Origin: JBBRGK01 sp036741355
GTDB lineage: Bacteria > Chloroflexota > Dehalococcoidia > CAUJGQ01
NCBI GenBank assembly: GCA_036741355.1
Contig: DAINSK010000051.1
Span: forward strand, 1 to 24,393
Direction of reading: 5' to 3'
DNA: 24,393 nt
The notes below the pieces were generated by a model. The model was not told the origin of the DNA and ran no database searches. It was given only the letters and a program-made list of their open reading frames with translations. A program made the translations under genes and the position numbers. Positions within the stretch are counted from its first letter, which is position 1. Each line of letters starts with the position of its first letter. Shown here piece by piece: positions 16,471 through 23,886 of the stretch.

Positions 16471-17052
16471 GTGATGCCGCCGTGGCGTCGCCCGTTTGCG
16501 CTGCTCGTGCTCGTCGTTGCTATCCAACGCTTTTACGAGCTGGTGATCTCTCGGCGCAATGAACGACGATCTGGGACACCGCTGGGCACCGGCGGAAAAC
16601 GAAGCTTCCCGTTGATGGTGCTGCTGCATATGGCACTCTTCTGGATGCCGCTGGTCGAGAGGCGATTGCGTCCGCCAAGGCCGCGTCTCGCGATCGCAGG
16701 TCCCGCACTGGTCGTCTGCGCACTCGCGACGGCGCTGCGGCTATGGGTGATTCGTTCTCTGGGGATTCACTGGAACGTGCGAGGGACAGTTCACGCTGGC
16801 ACGAAGGTCGTCGTCATCGGACCCTATCGCTACCTTCGCCATCCGAACTACGTGGCCGCAGCGCTGGAGATGGCGGCGCTTCCGCTGGCCGGCTCAGCGC
16901 CGATATCGGCGGCACTGCTCAGCGCCGCCAACGCTCTGGTGCTTATTCCCCGCGTGCGCGGCGAGGAGGCGCTTCTCGACGCCATTCCCGGCTATCGGGA
17001 ACGGATGGGAGAGAAGCCGCGCTTCATCCCTCGCCTGCGCCCCAGGCAATGA
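16471..17052 (+). CDS. ICMT-family membrane methyltransferase, probable polyketide O-methyltransferase
   Basis: About 193 residues with three or four membrane helices and the isoprenylcysteine-methyltransferase core near the C-terminus: GPYRYLRHPNYVA, then RGEEALL and YRERMGEKPRFIP, which bind S-adenosylmethionine in this family. The start is GTG at 16471 or ATG at 16474, one to four bases after the synthase stop, so it is almost certainly co-translated with it. BpsB-type members O-methylate alkylpyrones at the membrane; that role is inferred here from the pairing. No CaaX prenylation genes are nearby, so true protein methylation is unlikely. Confidence 0.85.
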   Translation: MMPPWRRPFALLVLVVAIQRFYELVISRRNERRSGTPLGTGGKRSFPLMVLLHMALFWMPLVERRLRPPRPRLAIAGPALVVCALATALRLWVIRSLGIHWNVRGTVHAGTKVVVIGPYRYLRHPNYVAAALEMAALPLAGSAPISAALLSAANALVLIPRVRGEEALLDAIPGYRERMGEKPRFIPRLRPRQ

Positions 17053-17083
17053 CAAACGGGGGCGGCTATGCCGCTCCCGTTTG
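17053..17083 (+). terminator. Strong hairpin after the polyketide synthase operon
   Basis: It begins at the base after the methyltransferase stop. A 14-pair stem (17053-17066 with 17070-17083, including one G-T pair) closes a three-base loop TAT. On neither side is there a run of T, so it is not a classic intrinsic terminator; it may stop transcription in both directions or protect the 3' end of the mRNA. Confidence 0.5.
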
Positions 17084-17220
17084 CTGTCATCTCACGGCAC
17101 CCCGCCGAACCGTGAGCTTACAGGGAGAGTATGGCTATCGTGACGGCGGGCGTTAAATCGCCCAATGGGAGTACTTTCGACCGGCATACTGCCACGGCCG
17201 AATAGCCGCAGTAATCAATG

Positions 17221-17451
17221 CTAGCGGGCGCGGACCCACGACTCGTTGGCGTTGGCGATACGCGTGGCTGAATCCGAAAGCGCCCTTCGGTTGACGGGAG
17301 CATTCTTGGGATCGAACACCACCGTGGTCTCACCGGGGAAGCCCTGTTCCCAGCTTTCCATCAACAGGAGCGCATCGGCTGCCGTTTTCGCCTGCGAGAC
17401 TCCGGTGATGTGCTGAGGAGCATCCTTGAAGCGGACGAGGGTGTACCACAT
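17221..17451 (-). CDS. Small protein of unknown function (76 residues)
   Basis: I do not recognise this protein. The ATG at 17451 follows GGGAGG by eight bases, a strong ribosome site; a longer frame to 17568 lacks one. It reads MWYTLVRFKDAPQHITGV and then ADALLLMESWEQGFPGETTVV, with alternating strand and helix, no membrane segment and no cysteine. The size and TVVFDP pattern would suit a small cytosolic alpha/beta protein. It stands alone on the minus strand between the polyketide synthase operon and the RibD-C gene. The 149 bp before the next gene show nothing recognisable. Confidence 0.55.
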   Translation of the reverse strand: MWYTLVRFKDAPQHITGVSQAKTAADALLLMESWEQGFPGETTVVFDPKNAPVNRRALSDSATRIANANESWVRAR

Positions 17452-17600
17452 GGTTTCTGCCTCCCAGGTAATGAATTCGTTGTGCAGATTGTGGTATCGG
17501 AGACCGTTCGCGACGCAGCTTACCACGTCGAGCCAGCCGCCGCATTGAGTATCGCGGCATACGCCCACCTGGATCGCAACAGGTTACCAGTGTTCTGCGC

Positions 17601-18389
17601 CTAACCTCGATACGAGATCGCGTAGCGGAGAAAAAGCTCGTCGGTTGCCTGATCGTGAAAGTACTGCAAAAGCCGGAGACGGGGCATCGTCAAGCGATGG
17701 AACGGAGCACCCTCGGCGGCGGTCAGGTTCTCCTTTCCGGCCACGATCCATGGAGCCACCGTCAAGAACAGTTCGTCAGCCACTTCGGCGAGTAGGAGCG
17801 TCTGGTTGAGCGTGGGTCCCCCTTCGCACAAAAGATGTCGCACACCGAACCGATCGCGCAACGCGCGCACGATTTCAGCGCCGTTATCGGGCCTGTCGGG
17901 GACCGTGATTATGTGCCGCCCCGTGGCGCTGATCGCCGACACCCGCTCCTGCGGCGTGGTATCCACAACCACCACAACCGCGTCGTAATCCTTCAACGTG
18001 AAAAAAGGGGCGTCAAGCGGCAGGTCTCCGGATCGCGTTACGACGACACCCAGCGCCTGAGGAGCGAGACCCCGTTGTATCCGTTGCGCCTTTAGCCCTC
18101 TGTCGCGCACGCGAGGCGACGAACCGCTGATGCGCAGGGTGCTCGCTCCGTTCATGACGGCGTCCGCGTGCACCCGCAGCTCGTGCATCATGCGCTGGTC
18201 GTCGGGACTGCCGAGGCCGCGTTCCGAGCCGTCCACTGTCGCCTTGCCGTCTACTGACGTGACCATGTTGATGTAGACGAATGGGCGGCCAGGCGGCGGT
18301 TCGGGCAGTACGAGGCTACTGTAGTGCCCGGCAATGGTGACGCCCGGATGCACCGGTCCCGTGTTTTCGGGCGGCTGTGTTGCGGTCAT
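17601..18389 (-). CDS. RibD C-terminal domain reductase (pyrimidine reductase / DHFR-like)
   Basis: 262 residues forming a single RibD-C (COG1985) domain. The motifs are VYINMVTSVDGKATVDG near the N-terminus, SPDDQRMMHELRVHADAVMNGASTLR, then LLCEGGPTLNQTLL and ADELFLTVAPWIVAG. These make an NADPH-binding DHFR-like fold; in riboflavin synthesis it reduces the ribosyl side chain of the pyrimidine. The deaminase half of RibD is absent and no other rib genes are nearby, so it may be a stand-alone reductase for another substrate. The ATG at 18389 overlaps the stop of the upstream gene (ATGA), showing tight coupling. Confidence 0.85.
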   Translation of the reverse strand: MTATQPPENTGPVHPGVTIAGHYSSLVLPEPPPGRPFVYINMVTSVDGKATVDGSERGLGSPDDQRMMHELRVHADAVMNGASTLRISGSSPRVRDRGLKAQRIQRGLAPQALGVVVTRSGDLPLDAPFFTLKDYDAVVVVVDTTPQERVSAISATGRHIITVPDRPDNGAEIVRALRDRFGVRHLLCEGGPTLNQTLLLAEVADELFLTVAPWIVAGKENLTAAEGAPFHRLTMPRLRLLQYFHDQATDELFLRYAISYRG

Positions 18390-18880
18390 CGGTATTGGCC
18401 GTATCCCTGTTTGTAAAGCTCGTGCCAGATGTCGCCACTGTCGGCGTAAAGAGCCATCAGGTAGAGGTGAACGGACGGCAGCTCCATCAGTTCGTCCATA
18501 CACCGTTGAGAAAGGTAACGATCGAAGATTGGTGGGTGACGGTTGAGGTCGATCTGCCCGTACAGCGCCTCGGGCTGCGTTACCGACGGCTTCATGATCA
18601 CAACGTCCTGCGGGGCGCCGACTCCGATCACCTGCTTGAGATCGAGGTCGACGATCGCTTTGCGCAGCCTATGACGGAATTCTGTTGACGCCGTAAATTC
18701 CTCGTCGCCGAGAAATCCGCCCTCCGGCAGACCCTCAACCATTGCATGGCAGACCGCCGTGATGAATTCCATGCGGAAGCGAGTGTCGCGCGCCAGGTCG
18801 GCGGGAACCAGCCCGGTGGCGAGCACGCCCAGGTACGTGCGCTCCAGGGGGGTCAAATCTTCGGGCTTGAGCGTCGTCAT
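18386..18880 (-). CDS. Unknown protein translationally coupled to the RibD-C reductase
   Basis: A 164-residue protein I do not recognise. The chosen ATG (18880) gives MTTLKPEDLTPLERTYLGV; GAGAGG lies just upstream. The frame is open to 19039, but the added residues run across the divergent start region and look non-coding. It is mostly helical (MEFITAVCHAMVEGL, MDELMELPSVHLYLMALYAD) with a conserved-looking acidic and aromatic C-terminus (SGDIWHELYKQGYGQYR). There is no membrane segment. The ATGA overlap with the reductase suggests they work in one pathway. Confidence 0.65.
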   Translation of the reverse strand: MTTLKPEDLTPLERTYLGVLATGLVPADLARDTRFRMEFITAVCHAMVEGLPEGGFLGDEEFTASTEFRHRLRKAIVDLDLKQVIGVGAPQDVVIMKPSVTQPEALYGQIDLNRHPPIFDRYLSQRCMDELMELPSVHLYLMALYADSGDIWHELYKQGYGQYR

Positions 18881-18994
18881 CGCGCCTCTCGCCCCCAAGC
18901 TACCATAGCGAACCGGTTGGCCCCTCACCCCGATCGCATCGACCGCTGTTCGCATGAGCTTGGGCAGGAGCGCGGGCGCGAGTAGCATGCAGAA

Positions 18995-19936
18995 GTGGTC
19001 GGCTCCGCGCGGATCACACGTCATCGCTCGAGCAGACAATTGTTTCGTCCTTTCCGTTGCGGATGCGCTTTTCTTCTAGTAGGGCTGTTGGCCGCCGCTG
19101 GCGCAGGCGCGCTCATTCTGGTCCTGGCAACGAGATCGATCGGTCCTCAGTACCGGGATGGCATGTATACCGTTGACCTCGGTGGCGGAGCCCATCGGGT
19201 GGACACGATCTCGCTGGCGGCTGCCAGCCGATTCGATTCCAAACGTGACGTGCGCCCCGATCCCCAGGAGATCACCCGGCTGCAAATCCAGGGGATCGAC
19301 TTCACGGAGGAGGAGGTGAACTCCAAGATCGAGCAGCAGTTGTTAATCCATCCACCTGATAGCGGTGGTGTACAGATCGATCGCGTCTTTTTAGAGCTTC
19401 ACCCACAAGGAACGACGGCCTACCTGTACACCACGGTGCTGGGAATCCCCGTTACATTCTCAGCCGGAGTGATCTTTAAAGTAGTCAACGAGTCAGCACG
19501 GGCCGTTCTGAGTACCCCGCACGCGGGCAAGGTCCCGGTTCCGCTGGTATTACCGCGACTGCTGGAATGGACCGGAAACACCGACCGCGTGGAGCAAATT
19601 TTGGCGGTCTCGTTACCGCCGCAGGTCACCGGGATCCAGCCGCGCGAGGGAAGCCTGCATGTTGCCGTAAATGTCTTTCGATTGGCCGCAAACACGGGGC
19701 AGCGCGCGGCAAATGGCGCGCTCTGCGCCGGGAGTGCAACAGATGACGGCGCCTCCTGCGCTTGTACCCATTCGCCCTACGGCGTTCCGGTGAGCAGACC
19801 CGCTCCGCCCGCGACCAAGGTCGCAGGCTCATGCAACAAAGTCCGCCTACGCGGACTAGCCAATCAAGCCAGTGAACCGGCGCAGGCCGGTTTCGTTGTA
19901 CAAGCCTGCGGTTTCAACCGCCGGGCGACCGGGTGA
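18995..19936 (+). CDS. Single-pass membrane protein of unknown function; last ~41 codons lie in a repeat
   Basis: 313 residues as read. A GTG start at 18995 leads to a basic N-terminus and one membrane helix (about residues 25-46), followed by an extracytoplasmic part with strand-rich segments (TTAYLYTTVLGIPVTFSAGVIFKV). I do not recognise the family. The start is uncertain; a TTG near 19040 is an alternative. From about residue 273 the frame runs through a multi-hairpin intergenic repeat and the tail becomes Cys/Ala/Arg-rich and unlike the rest, so the native C-terminus was probably near residue 240 and the original stop has been lost or replaced. It converges on the 19950 gene. Confidence 0.6.
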   Translation: MVGSARITRHRSSRQLFRPFRCGCAFLLVGLLAAAGAGALILVLATRSIGPQYRDGMYTVDLGGGAHRVDTISLAAASRFDSKRDVRPDPQEITRLQIQGIDFTEEEVNSKIEQQLLIHPPDSGGVQIDRVFLELHPQGTTAYLYTTVLGIPVTFSAGVIFKVVNESARAVLSTPHAGKVPVPLVLPRLLEWTGNTDRVEQILAVSLPPQVTGIQPREGSLHVAVNVFRLAANTGQRAANGALCAGSATDDGASCACTHSPYGVPVSRPAPPATKVAGSCNKVRLRGLANQASEPAQAGFVVQACGFNRRATG

Positions 19937-19973
19937 AAGCCCATTGGTACTACGAACCCGCCGAAGGCGGCTT
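19811..19973. repeat. Five-hairpin REP-like element across the ends of two convergent genes
   Basis: Inverted repeats in series: GCGACC/GGTCGC (19811-19824, loop AA); AGTCCGC/GCGGACT (19840-19857, loop CTAC); AACCGGC/GCCGGTT (19875-19892, loop GCAG); GCGGT/ACCGC (19908-19921, loop TTCA); CCGCC/GGCGG (19958-19970, loop GAA). The order and the AGTCCGC-CTAC-GCGGACT core resemble intergenic repeats I associate with Chloroflexota genomes. It contains the stop codons of both the 18995 gene (19934-19936) and the 19950 gene. Confidence 0.75.
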
Positions 19974-20750
19974 GCGGGCAGTGCGTTTGCGTCCGCTGGC
20001 CTTTGTGGCACCCGGCAGCTCGATCACCGTCTCGGCTTCGGGCGCGCGCGGCCGCGCTTCGCCGTCACTCGTTGCGGCCGCAGCGGGCGCCTCCGTCGGT
20101 TCTTCACGAGCGCCTGCCGCTTCAGACGGGGCCGGTTCTGCTCTGCTCGGTCCGTGCGATGGCGCTCCCTCTGCGGCGGTTCCGTCCGTGGTGGCTTGCG
20201 CGCCCTCGGAATCGTCTGCAGGGGATTCGGCGGTTTCGGCTTCAGGTGCCGGTCGGGAGCGCTGCGGATTATCGAAGGCCTGCAGCAACGCGGATTGGAA
20301 GCGCTCTGCAGTGGTGGGCAGGGTCGCGAGCAACTGTTTTTCGCCCGCGATGAGAATGCTCATACGCTGGTCGCCCGCGGTGTTGCCGGCGTGTGCACCC
20401 AGGAGGTACCGCGGACCGATTCTCACTTCGAGGCTGTAAACCGTGTCTGGCGGGGCGGAGGATAATTCCTTCCGCGGATCGTCCATCGGATACCAGAGCA
20501 TCGCTGCGGAGCGCGTCAGACCGTAATTGAGTCGCGCAAGGTGGATTCGAGCCGCGTCGTTCAGAATCCGTCGCGAAACGGCGCACATGGCGTCGTACAC
20601 GGCGAGATCTGCGAAATGTCGCTCAATCTGTTCCGCCACGTCGCGAAACCCGTCAAGCTGTTTCTGAAGCTCGTCGGCGCTCTTAGCCCACTCTTCGTTG
20701 GCTTTCCGAATGCCACTGACGAGCGCGTCTAACTCGTCCCACGTTTCCAT
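19950..20750 (-). CDS. Unknown protein with N-terminal coiled coil and long Ala/Pro/Glu-rich tail
   Basis: 266 residues, not recognised. The ATG at 20750 follows GAGG by seven bases. Residues 1-50 are a probable coiled coil (IRKANEEWAKSADELQKQLDGF). Residues about 55-165 form a compact domain (YDAMCAVSRRILNDAARI, VYSLEVRIGPRYLLGAH). From about 170 the sequence is Ala/Pro/Glu/Ser-rich and probably disordered, ending in a basic stretch (KASGRKRTARKPPSAGS). The last six codons and the stop lie in the repeat element. No membrane segment is visible. Structural or scaffold roles are possible but unproven. Confidence 0.62.
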   Translation of the reverse strand: METWDELDALVSGIRKANEEWAKSADELQKQLDGFRDVAEQIERHFADLAVYDAMCAVSRRILNDAARIHLARLNYGLTRSAAMLWYPMDDPRKELSSAPPDTVYSLEVRIGPRYLLGAHAGNTAGDQRMSILIAGEKQLLATLPTTAERFQSALLQAFDNPQRSRPAPEAETAESPADDSEGAQATTDGTAAEGAPSHGPSRAEPAPSEAAGAREEPTEAPAAAATSDGEARPRAPEAETVIELPGATKASGRKRTARKPPSAGS

Positions 20751-20772
20751 CGTTTCGCCTCACTCTACTGAC

Positions 20773-20778
20773 AGTATA
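20773..20778 (-). promoter_or_regulatory. Candidate -10 element for the 19950-20750 gene
   Basis: TATACT on the minus strand, 23 bases before the ATG, flanked as CGCTATACTGTCA. It is close to the elements at 5092 and 13923. The -35 region is not recognisable. Confidence 0.35.
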
Positions 20779-20828
20779 GCGAGCCGTGGATGGGAACCTT
20801 GAGTCACATCGAGTGGTGCATCCTGTAC

Positions 20829-20857
20829 TCGACAGCTTTTCTCCTGCAACGTACGAT
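20829..20857 (+). promoter_or_regulatory. ugpC: Candidate promoter of ugpC
   Basis: TCGACA (20829-20834) and TACGAT (20852-20857) are separated by 17 bases and match sigma-70 -35/-10 at four of six positions each. The distance to the ATG is 56 bases, with GAGGGAGAG (20902-20910) as a strong ribosome site. This is a pattern match only. Confidence 0.4.
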
Positions 20858-20913
20858 GGCGCCGGGTATGAGCAAGGGATGACTCGGCGATTGCCGAACC
20901 AGAGGGAGAGTCA

Positions 20914-22041
20914 ATGGCCCGCGTGTATTTGGACCACCTTTTCAAGCGTTTCGACGGCGGCGTGGTAGCCGTTAACGACCTGACGATAGAAGTCCGCGAC
21001 CAGGAATTTCTCGTCCTCGTCGGCCCATCGGGCTGCGGCAAATCCACAGCGCTCCGCATGATCGCGGGGCTAGAGGAGATCACCGCGGGCGACATCTACA
21101 TCGGCGACCGGCGCGTGAACGATACGCCGCCGCGTGACCGGGACATCGCCATGGTTTTCCAGAGTTATGCGCTCTATCCGCACATGTCGGTCTACGACAA
21201 CATGGCCTTTGGCCTGAAACTGCGCCACGTGCCCAAACAGCAGATCGAGCAGCGTGTGCGTGAGGCGGCCCGCATGCTGGGCATCGAAGAGCTGCTGAAA
21301 CGCAAGCCTCGCCAGCTCTCGGGCGGTCAGCGGCAGCGCGTCGCCCTGGGACGAGCAATTGTACGTGAGCCGCAGGCGTTCCTCATGGACGAACCACTCT
21401 CGAATCTGGATGCCAAGCTGCGTGTCGAGACCCGCGCCCAGATCGTGAAGCTGCACCACCGCCTACGCACGACGACGATTTACGTCACGCACGACCAGGT
21501 CGAAGCGATGACCATGGGCGACCGCATAGCTGTGATGCGCGATGGCATACTGCAACAGCTCGATACGCCGCAGATGCTGTACGACCAACCGTCGAATACC
21601 TTCGTCGCCGGGTTCATCGGCAGCCCAACGATGAATATCATCCCGATGGAGGTGCGCACCGAAGGCGACGACGTAGTCCTTCAGCGCGACTCGCTGCGTC
21701 TGCCGGTGCCGCCGCGCTATGCCGCCGCGTTGCGCCAGTTCAACGCGACTGAGGTGCAGGTTGGGCTGCGTCCCGAGGATATCAGCGAGCGCGCCCAGCA
21801 CGATTGGGCGGCAGCCCCCTTGCCGGCGATGGTCGACGTCGTCGAGCCGCTGGGTAACGAAGCGTTCCTCTACGCAACCGGAGCCGGTCAGAGCATCATC
21901 GCCCGCATAAACGCCCGCGCCCGGATGGGAATTGGCGAGCCTATCACCCTGCAGGCAAACATGGACCATATGCACATCTTCGACGCCGCTACCGGCTTGA
22001 ACATTCTCCACCCGGCCAAGGAGCTGGCGGGGGTGGCGTGA
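20914..22041 (+). CDS. ugpC: Carbohydrate ABC transporter ATP-binding protein (UgpC/MalK/MsmK type)
   Basis: 375 residues. Walker A GPSGCGKST at about 37-45, the Q-loop in AMVFQSYALYPHM, the signature LSGGQRQRVALGRA, Walker B FLMDEPLSNLDAKLR and the switch histidine VTHDQVEAM are all intact. The C-terminal third is the regulatory TOBE domain (GFIGSPTMNIIP, VGLRPEDIS) typical of sugar importers in the MalK/UgpC group. Such ATPases often serve several permeases. The ATG at 20914 has a strong ribosome site. The transporter permease partner is only a five-codon remnant just downstream, on the opposite strand, while a continuing permease is at the window's right edge. A damaged second copy of the 3' end lies at 24102-24295. 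Confidence 0.95.
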   Translation: MARVYLDHLFKRFDGGVVAVNDLTIEVRDQEFLVLVGPSGCGKSTALRMIAGLEEITAGDIYIGDRRVNDTPPRDRDIAMVFQSYALYPHMSVYDNMAFGLKLRHVPKQQIEQRVREAARMLGIEELLKRKPRQLSGGQRQRVALGRAIVREPQAFLMDEPLSNLDAKLRVETRAQIVKLHHRLRTTTIYVTHDQVEAMTMGDRIAVMRDGILQQLDTPQMLYDQPSNTFVAGFIGSPTMNIIPMEVRTEGDDVVLQRDSLRLPVPPRYAAALRQFNATEVQVGLRPEDISERAQHDWAAAPLPAMVDVVEPLGNEAFLYATGAGQSIIARINARARMGIGEPITLQANMDHMHIFDAATGLNILHPAKELAGVA

Positions 22042-22068
22042 GGTAGCGCGTCATCCCTTCACCGACCC
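21849..22068 (+). repeat. Left copy of a 220-bp imperfect direct repeat (ugpC 3' end plus permease 3' end)
   Basis: It aligns with 24102-24322 over its whole length with about 27 differences, one of them an extra base in the right copy (near 88% identity by my count). It starts in GCTGGG at ugpC codon about 312 and ends at ACCGACCC. Homology stops abruptly at both ends. Confidence 0.88.
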
Positions 22069-22361
22069 TTAATAAATTTACTCACGGCGATTCGGGCAGC
22101 GTCTATCATCTTAGTAGTCGACATAAAGATCAGCGAGTAGAGCAACTCGTTCTAAGAGTGCCACTTTCGCTGATAAGTGGCGCGATTTCTTCAGGGGTAT
22201 TTGGCGTAGTGCTGGGCTGCTACAGGCGCGGTCAATGTCAGTTCCTTCATAACTGACGTTTTCAGTGGACACTTAACGCTGACGGAGTCTCAGACTCTCA
22301 ACATTTCCTATTGACAGGCGCCGTATACTCTGTGGCAAAACCGCAATGAGGAGGCACGGAC
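22042..22361 (+). other. Intergenic region with three dyads and a possible promoter, AT-richer than its surroundings
   Basis: The 320 bp hold no supported gene. After the permease remnant the base composition drops. Three stem-loops are visible: GCCACTT/AAGTGGC (22160-22181, loop of eight), GTCAGTT/AACTGAC (22237-22257, loop of seven, followed by GTTTT) and GAGTC/GACTC (22285-22297). The second could be a weak terminator. TATACT at 22324-22329 is 32 bases before the next ATG; TTGACA at 22311 is only seven bases away from it and so cannot be its -35. Confidence 0.6.
22051..22068 (-). pseudogene. Remnant of the 3' end of a MalG-type permease gene
   Basis: Read on the minus strand, the last five codons and stop (GSVKG then TGA) match exactly the end of the permease at 24305-24393. 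One codon further upstream the frame meets a TAA, so the rest has been lost. It shows that ugpC was once directly convergent with a permease gene. Confidence 0.7.
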
Positions 22362-22679
22362 ATGGCCGTGGCAGTCGTAAGCCAGTTTCGGGTAACCCAG
22401 GGGCGACGTGACGAGTTCATCAAGGAGGCTGGCGTGGCAAAGTCACTGCACGAGAAGCTTGGGGGGCGGGTACGGATGTACAACTCTTCACTTGCAGGGC
22501 CGAATACTGGGATAATCACCTACGTCAACGAATTCGATGACCATGCCGCCTACGCCGCCTACACGCTGAAGGCGCAGGCCGACCAGGAACTACAGACGTT
22601 TCTAGCCCGAGCACTGGGCGGCGCCAACCCGGCAGCTACGTACGTCTCACAGAGCATGCTCGTAGAGATTCCCTTGTAG
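22362..22679 (+). CDS. Small protein, probable dimeric alpha/beta-barrel (ABM-like), unknown function
   Basis: 105 residues. AGGAGG lies seven bases before the ATG, the best ribosome site in the window. The sequence begins with a strand (AVAVVSQFRVTQGRRDEFIKEAG), followed by a helix and strands (GIITYVNEFDDHAAYAAYTLKAQ), the outline of the ferredoxin-like antibiotic-biosynthesis-monooxygenase or EthD/NIPSNAP-type fold. No catalytic residues can be assigned. It sits between the two transporter repeats and its last 33 bases overlap the convergent glycosyltransferase gene. A second, truncated gene of a similar type is at 23979. Confidence 0.75.
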   Translation: MAVAVVSQFRVTQGRRDEFIKEAGVAKSLHEKLGGRVRMYNSSLAGPNTGIITYVNEFDDHAAYAAYTLKAQADQELQTFLARALGGANPAATYVSQSMLVEIPL

Positions 22680-23825
22680 CGTCAAATGGGCTCGAGTAGA
22701 GTAGGAGGCTGGCACCCGACTACCAACGTCGATGCCCATCATGGCGAGCGCTGCGCTCAGCTCAGCTCGCAGTTTGCTCGGCCAGAAATCCCGGACGCGG
22801 CGTCGTTGCCGAACAATGATGCTGCGCCTGACCTGCTCATCCTCCACCAACCGCTTCAGGACGCTGGCGATTTCGTCGTACTCCTTCGTTCGAAACAACA
22901 CGCCCGCACCGGCTAGCGTAGCGGGAATATTCGAGGAGGCATAGGCAGCGACCGGCACATCCCAACTCATGGCTTCGAGCAGCGGCACACAGAAGCCCTC
23001 GTGCTCGCTCATCGATACCAGCACGGCAGCCACGCGATACCATGCCCGCAGGTCCTCACCGCTGACATGCCCAAGGAGCTTCACCTGCTCCGTGAGTCCG
23101 TACGTCAGCACGAGATGCTGAAGATACTGCCAGTACGCTCCATCAACGCAACTGCCAATCAAGACGAGTTGCGATGGCTGTTCTGCGATTCTACGAAAGC
23201 GAGCATAGGCTTGAATGACGTCGTGCTGACACTTATGTGGGGTTATGCGGCCAACTGAGAGTATCGTCTTTATGCCCACGTTGTGTTCAATGATGACCTG
23301 GCTACTGTGGCCGGACGTGGTCGACTCCAGGTCAAACACCAACGGCACCACGCTCGGGGTCATGTAGCCGCGCGCGACCAACTCTTCGGCGTTGTATTGG
23401 GAGACAGCAATTGCGCCGACGACCTGTTCTTTGTACTCCAGGAGTTGTCTGCGGCCGAGTTCAGCGTCCCGGTGTCCTGGGGTACCAATAGGAAAGAAGT
23501 GCGCAGGCGTAATATTATGATAGACCAACACTTTGCGGTCAGGGAGACCCAGAACCCAAGGCACGAACTCGTGGCCGAAGGCGTGATGCACGAAAAGCAG
23601 CTGCTGTGGTGAGGGGACATAGTCGGTGTACTGAGACACCTCTTCGCTCAGCTCTGGTGCCCGCTTGCCGACGTATATGTCCGAGCGGGCACCAAGGGTC
23701 CGGAAGAGCCGGCGGGTCAACAACATACTGTTGGTGACCGCATCCCCGGGTGCCGCGAGCTCGTTGAACTGATGAATGGCGGTCGGTCGCATGCGTAACG
23801 TCGTCAGGGGCTGCTCTCTCTCCAT
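22647..23825 (-). CDS. Glycosyltransferase family 4 (GT-B fold)
   Basis: 392 residues from the ATG at 23825. The donor-binding C-terminal half begins with ILSVGRITPHKCQHDVIQAY and holds the GT4 E-x7-E motif (E276 and E284 in EHEGFCVPLLEAM), followed by DVPVAAYASSNIPATLAGAG. The N-terminal half is the acceptor domain (IHQFNELAAPGDAVTNSM, HHAFGHE). Such enzymes transfer a sugar from a nucleotide donor to glycans, lipids or small molecules. The acceptor is unknown and no polysaccharide cluster surrounds it. The C-terminus past residue 370 overlaps the neighbouring gene by 33 bp. Its composition is less GC-rich than the rest of the window, in keeping with acquisition together with the rearranged block. 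Confidence 0.88.
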   Translation of the reverse strand: MEREQPLTTLRMRPTAIHQFNELAAPGDAVTNSMLLTRRLFRTLGARSDIYVGKRAPELSEEVSQYTDYVPSPQQLLFVHHAFGHEFVPWVLGLPDRKVLVYHNITPAHFFPIGTPGHRDAELGRRQLLEYKEQVVGAIAVSQYNAEELVARGYMTPSVVPLVFDLESTTSGHSSQVIIEHNVGIKTILSVGRITPHKCQHDVIQAYARFRRIAEQPSQLVLIGSCVDGAYWQYLQHLVLTYGLTEQVKLLGHVSGEDLRAWYRVAAVLVSMSEHEGFCVPLLEAMSWDVPVAAYASSNIPATLAGAGVLFRTKEYDEIASVLKRLVEDEQVRRSIIVRQRRRVRDFWPSKLRAELSAALAMMGIDVGSRVPASYSTRAHLTLQGNLYEHAL

Positions 23826-23886
23826 GTCTATCTCTGTCCTTTGCCAGGCCCAAGGAGCTGTTGATCCCTCTGATACACATCGCACG

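Noticed and set aside
17601..18389. Complete bifunctional RibD
   Set aside because: Only the reductase domain is present; the zinc-binding deaminase motifs are absent from the frame and its upstream neighbour.
19811..19973. CRISPR array
   Set aside because: The palindromes differ from one another in sequence and spacing; there is no repeated unit with regular spacers.
22311..22329. TTGACA and TATACT as a full sigma-70 promoter
   Set aside because: The spacer is seven bases, far too short for both to be contacted together.
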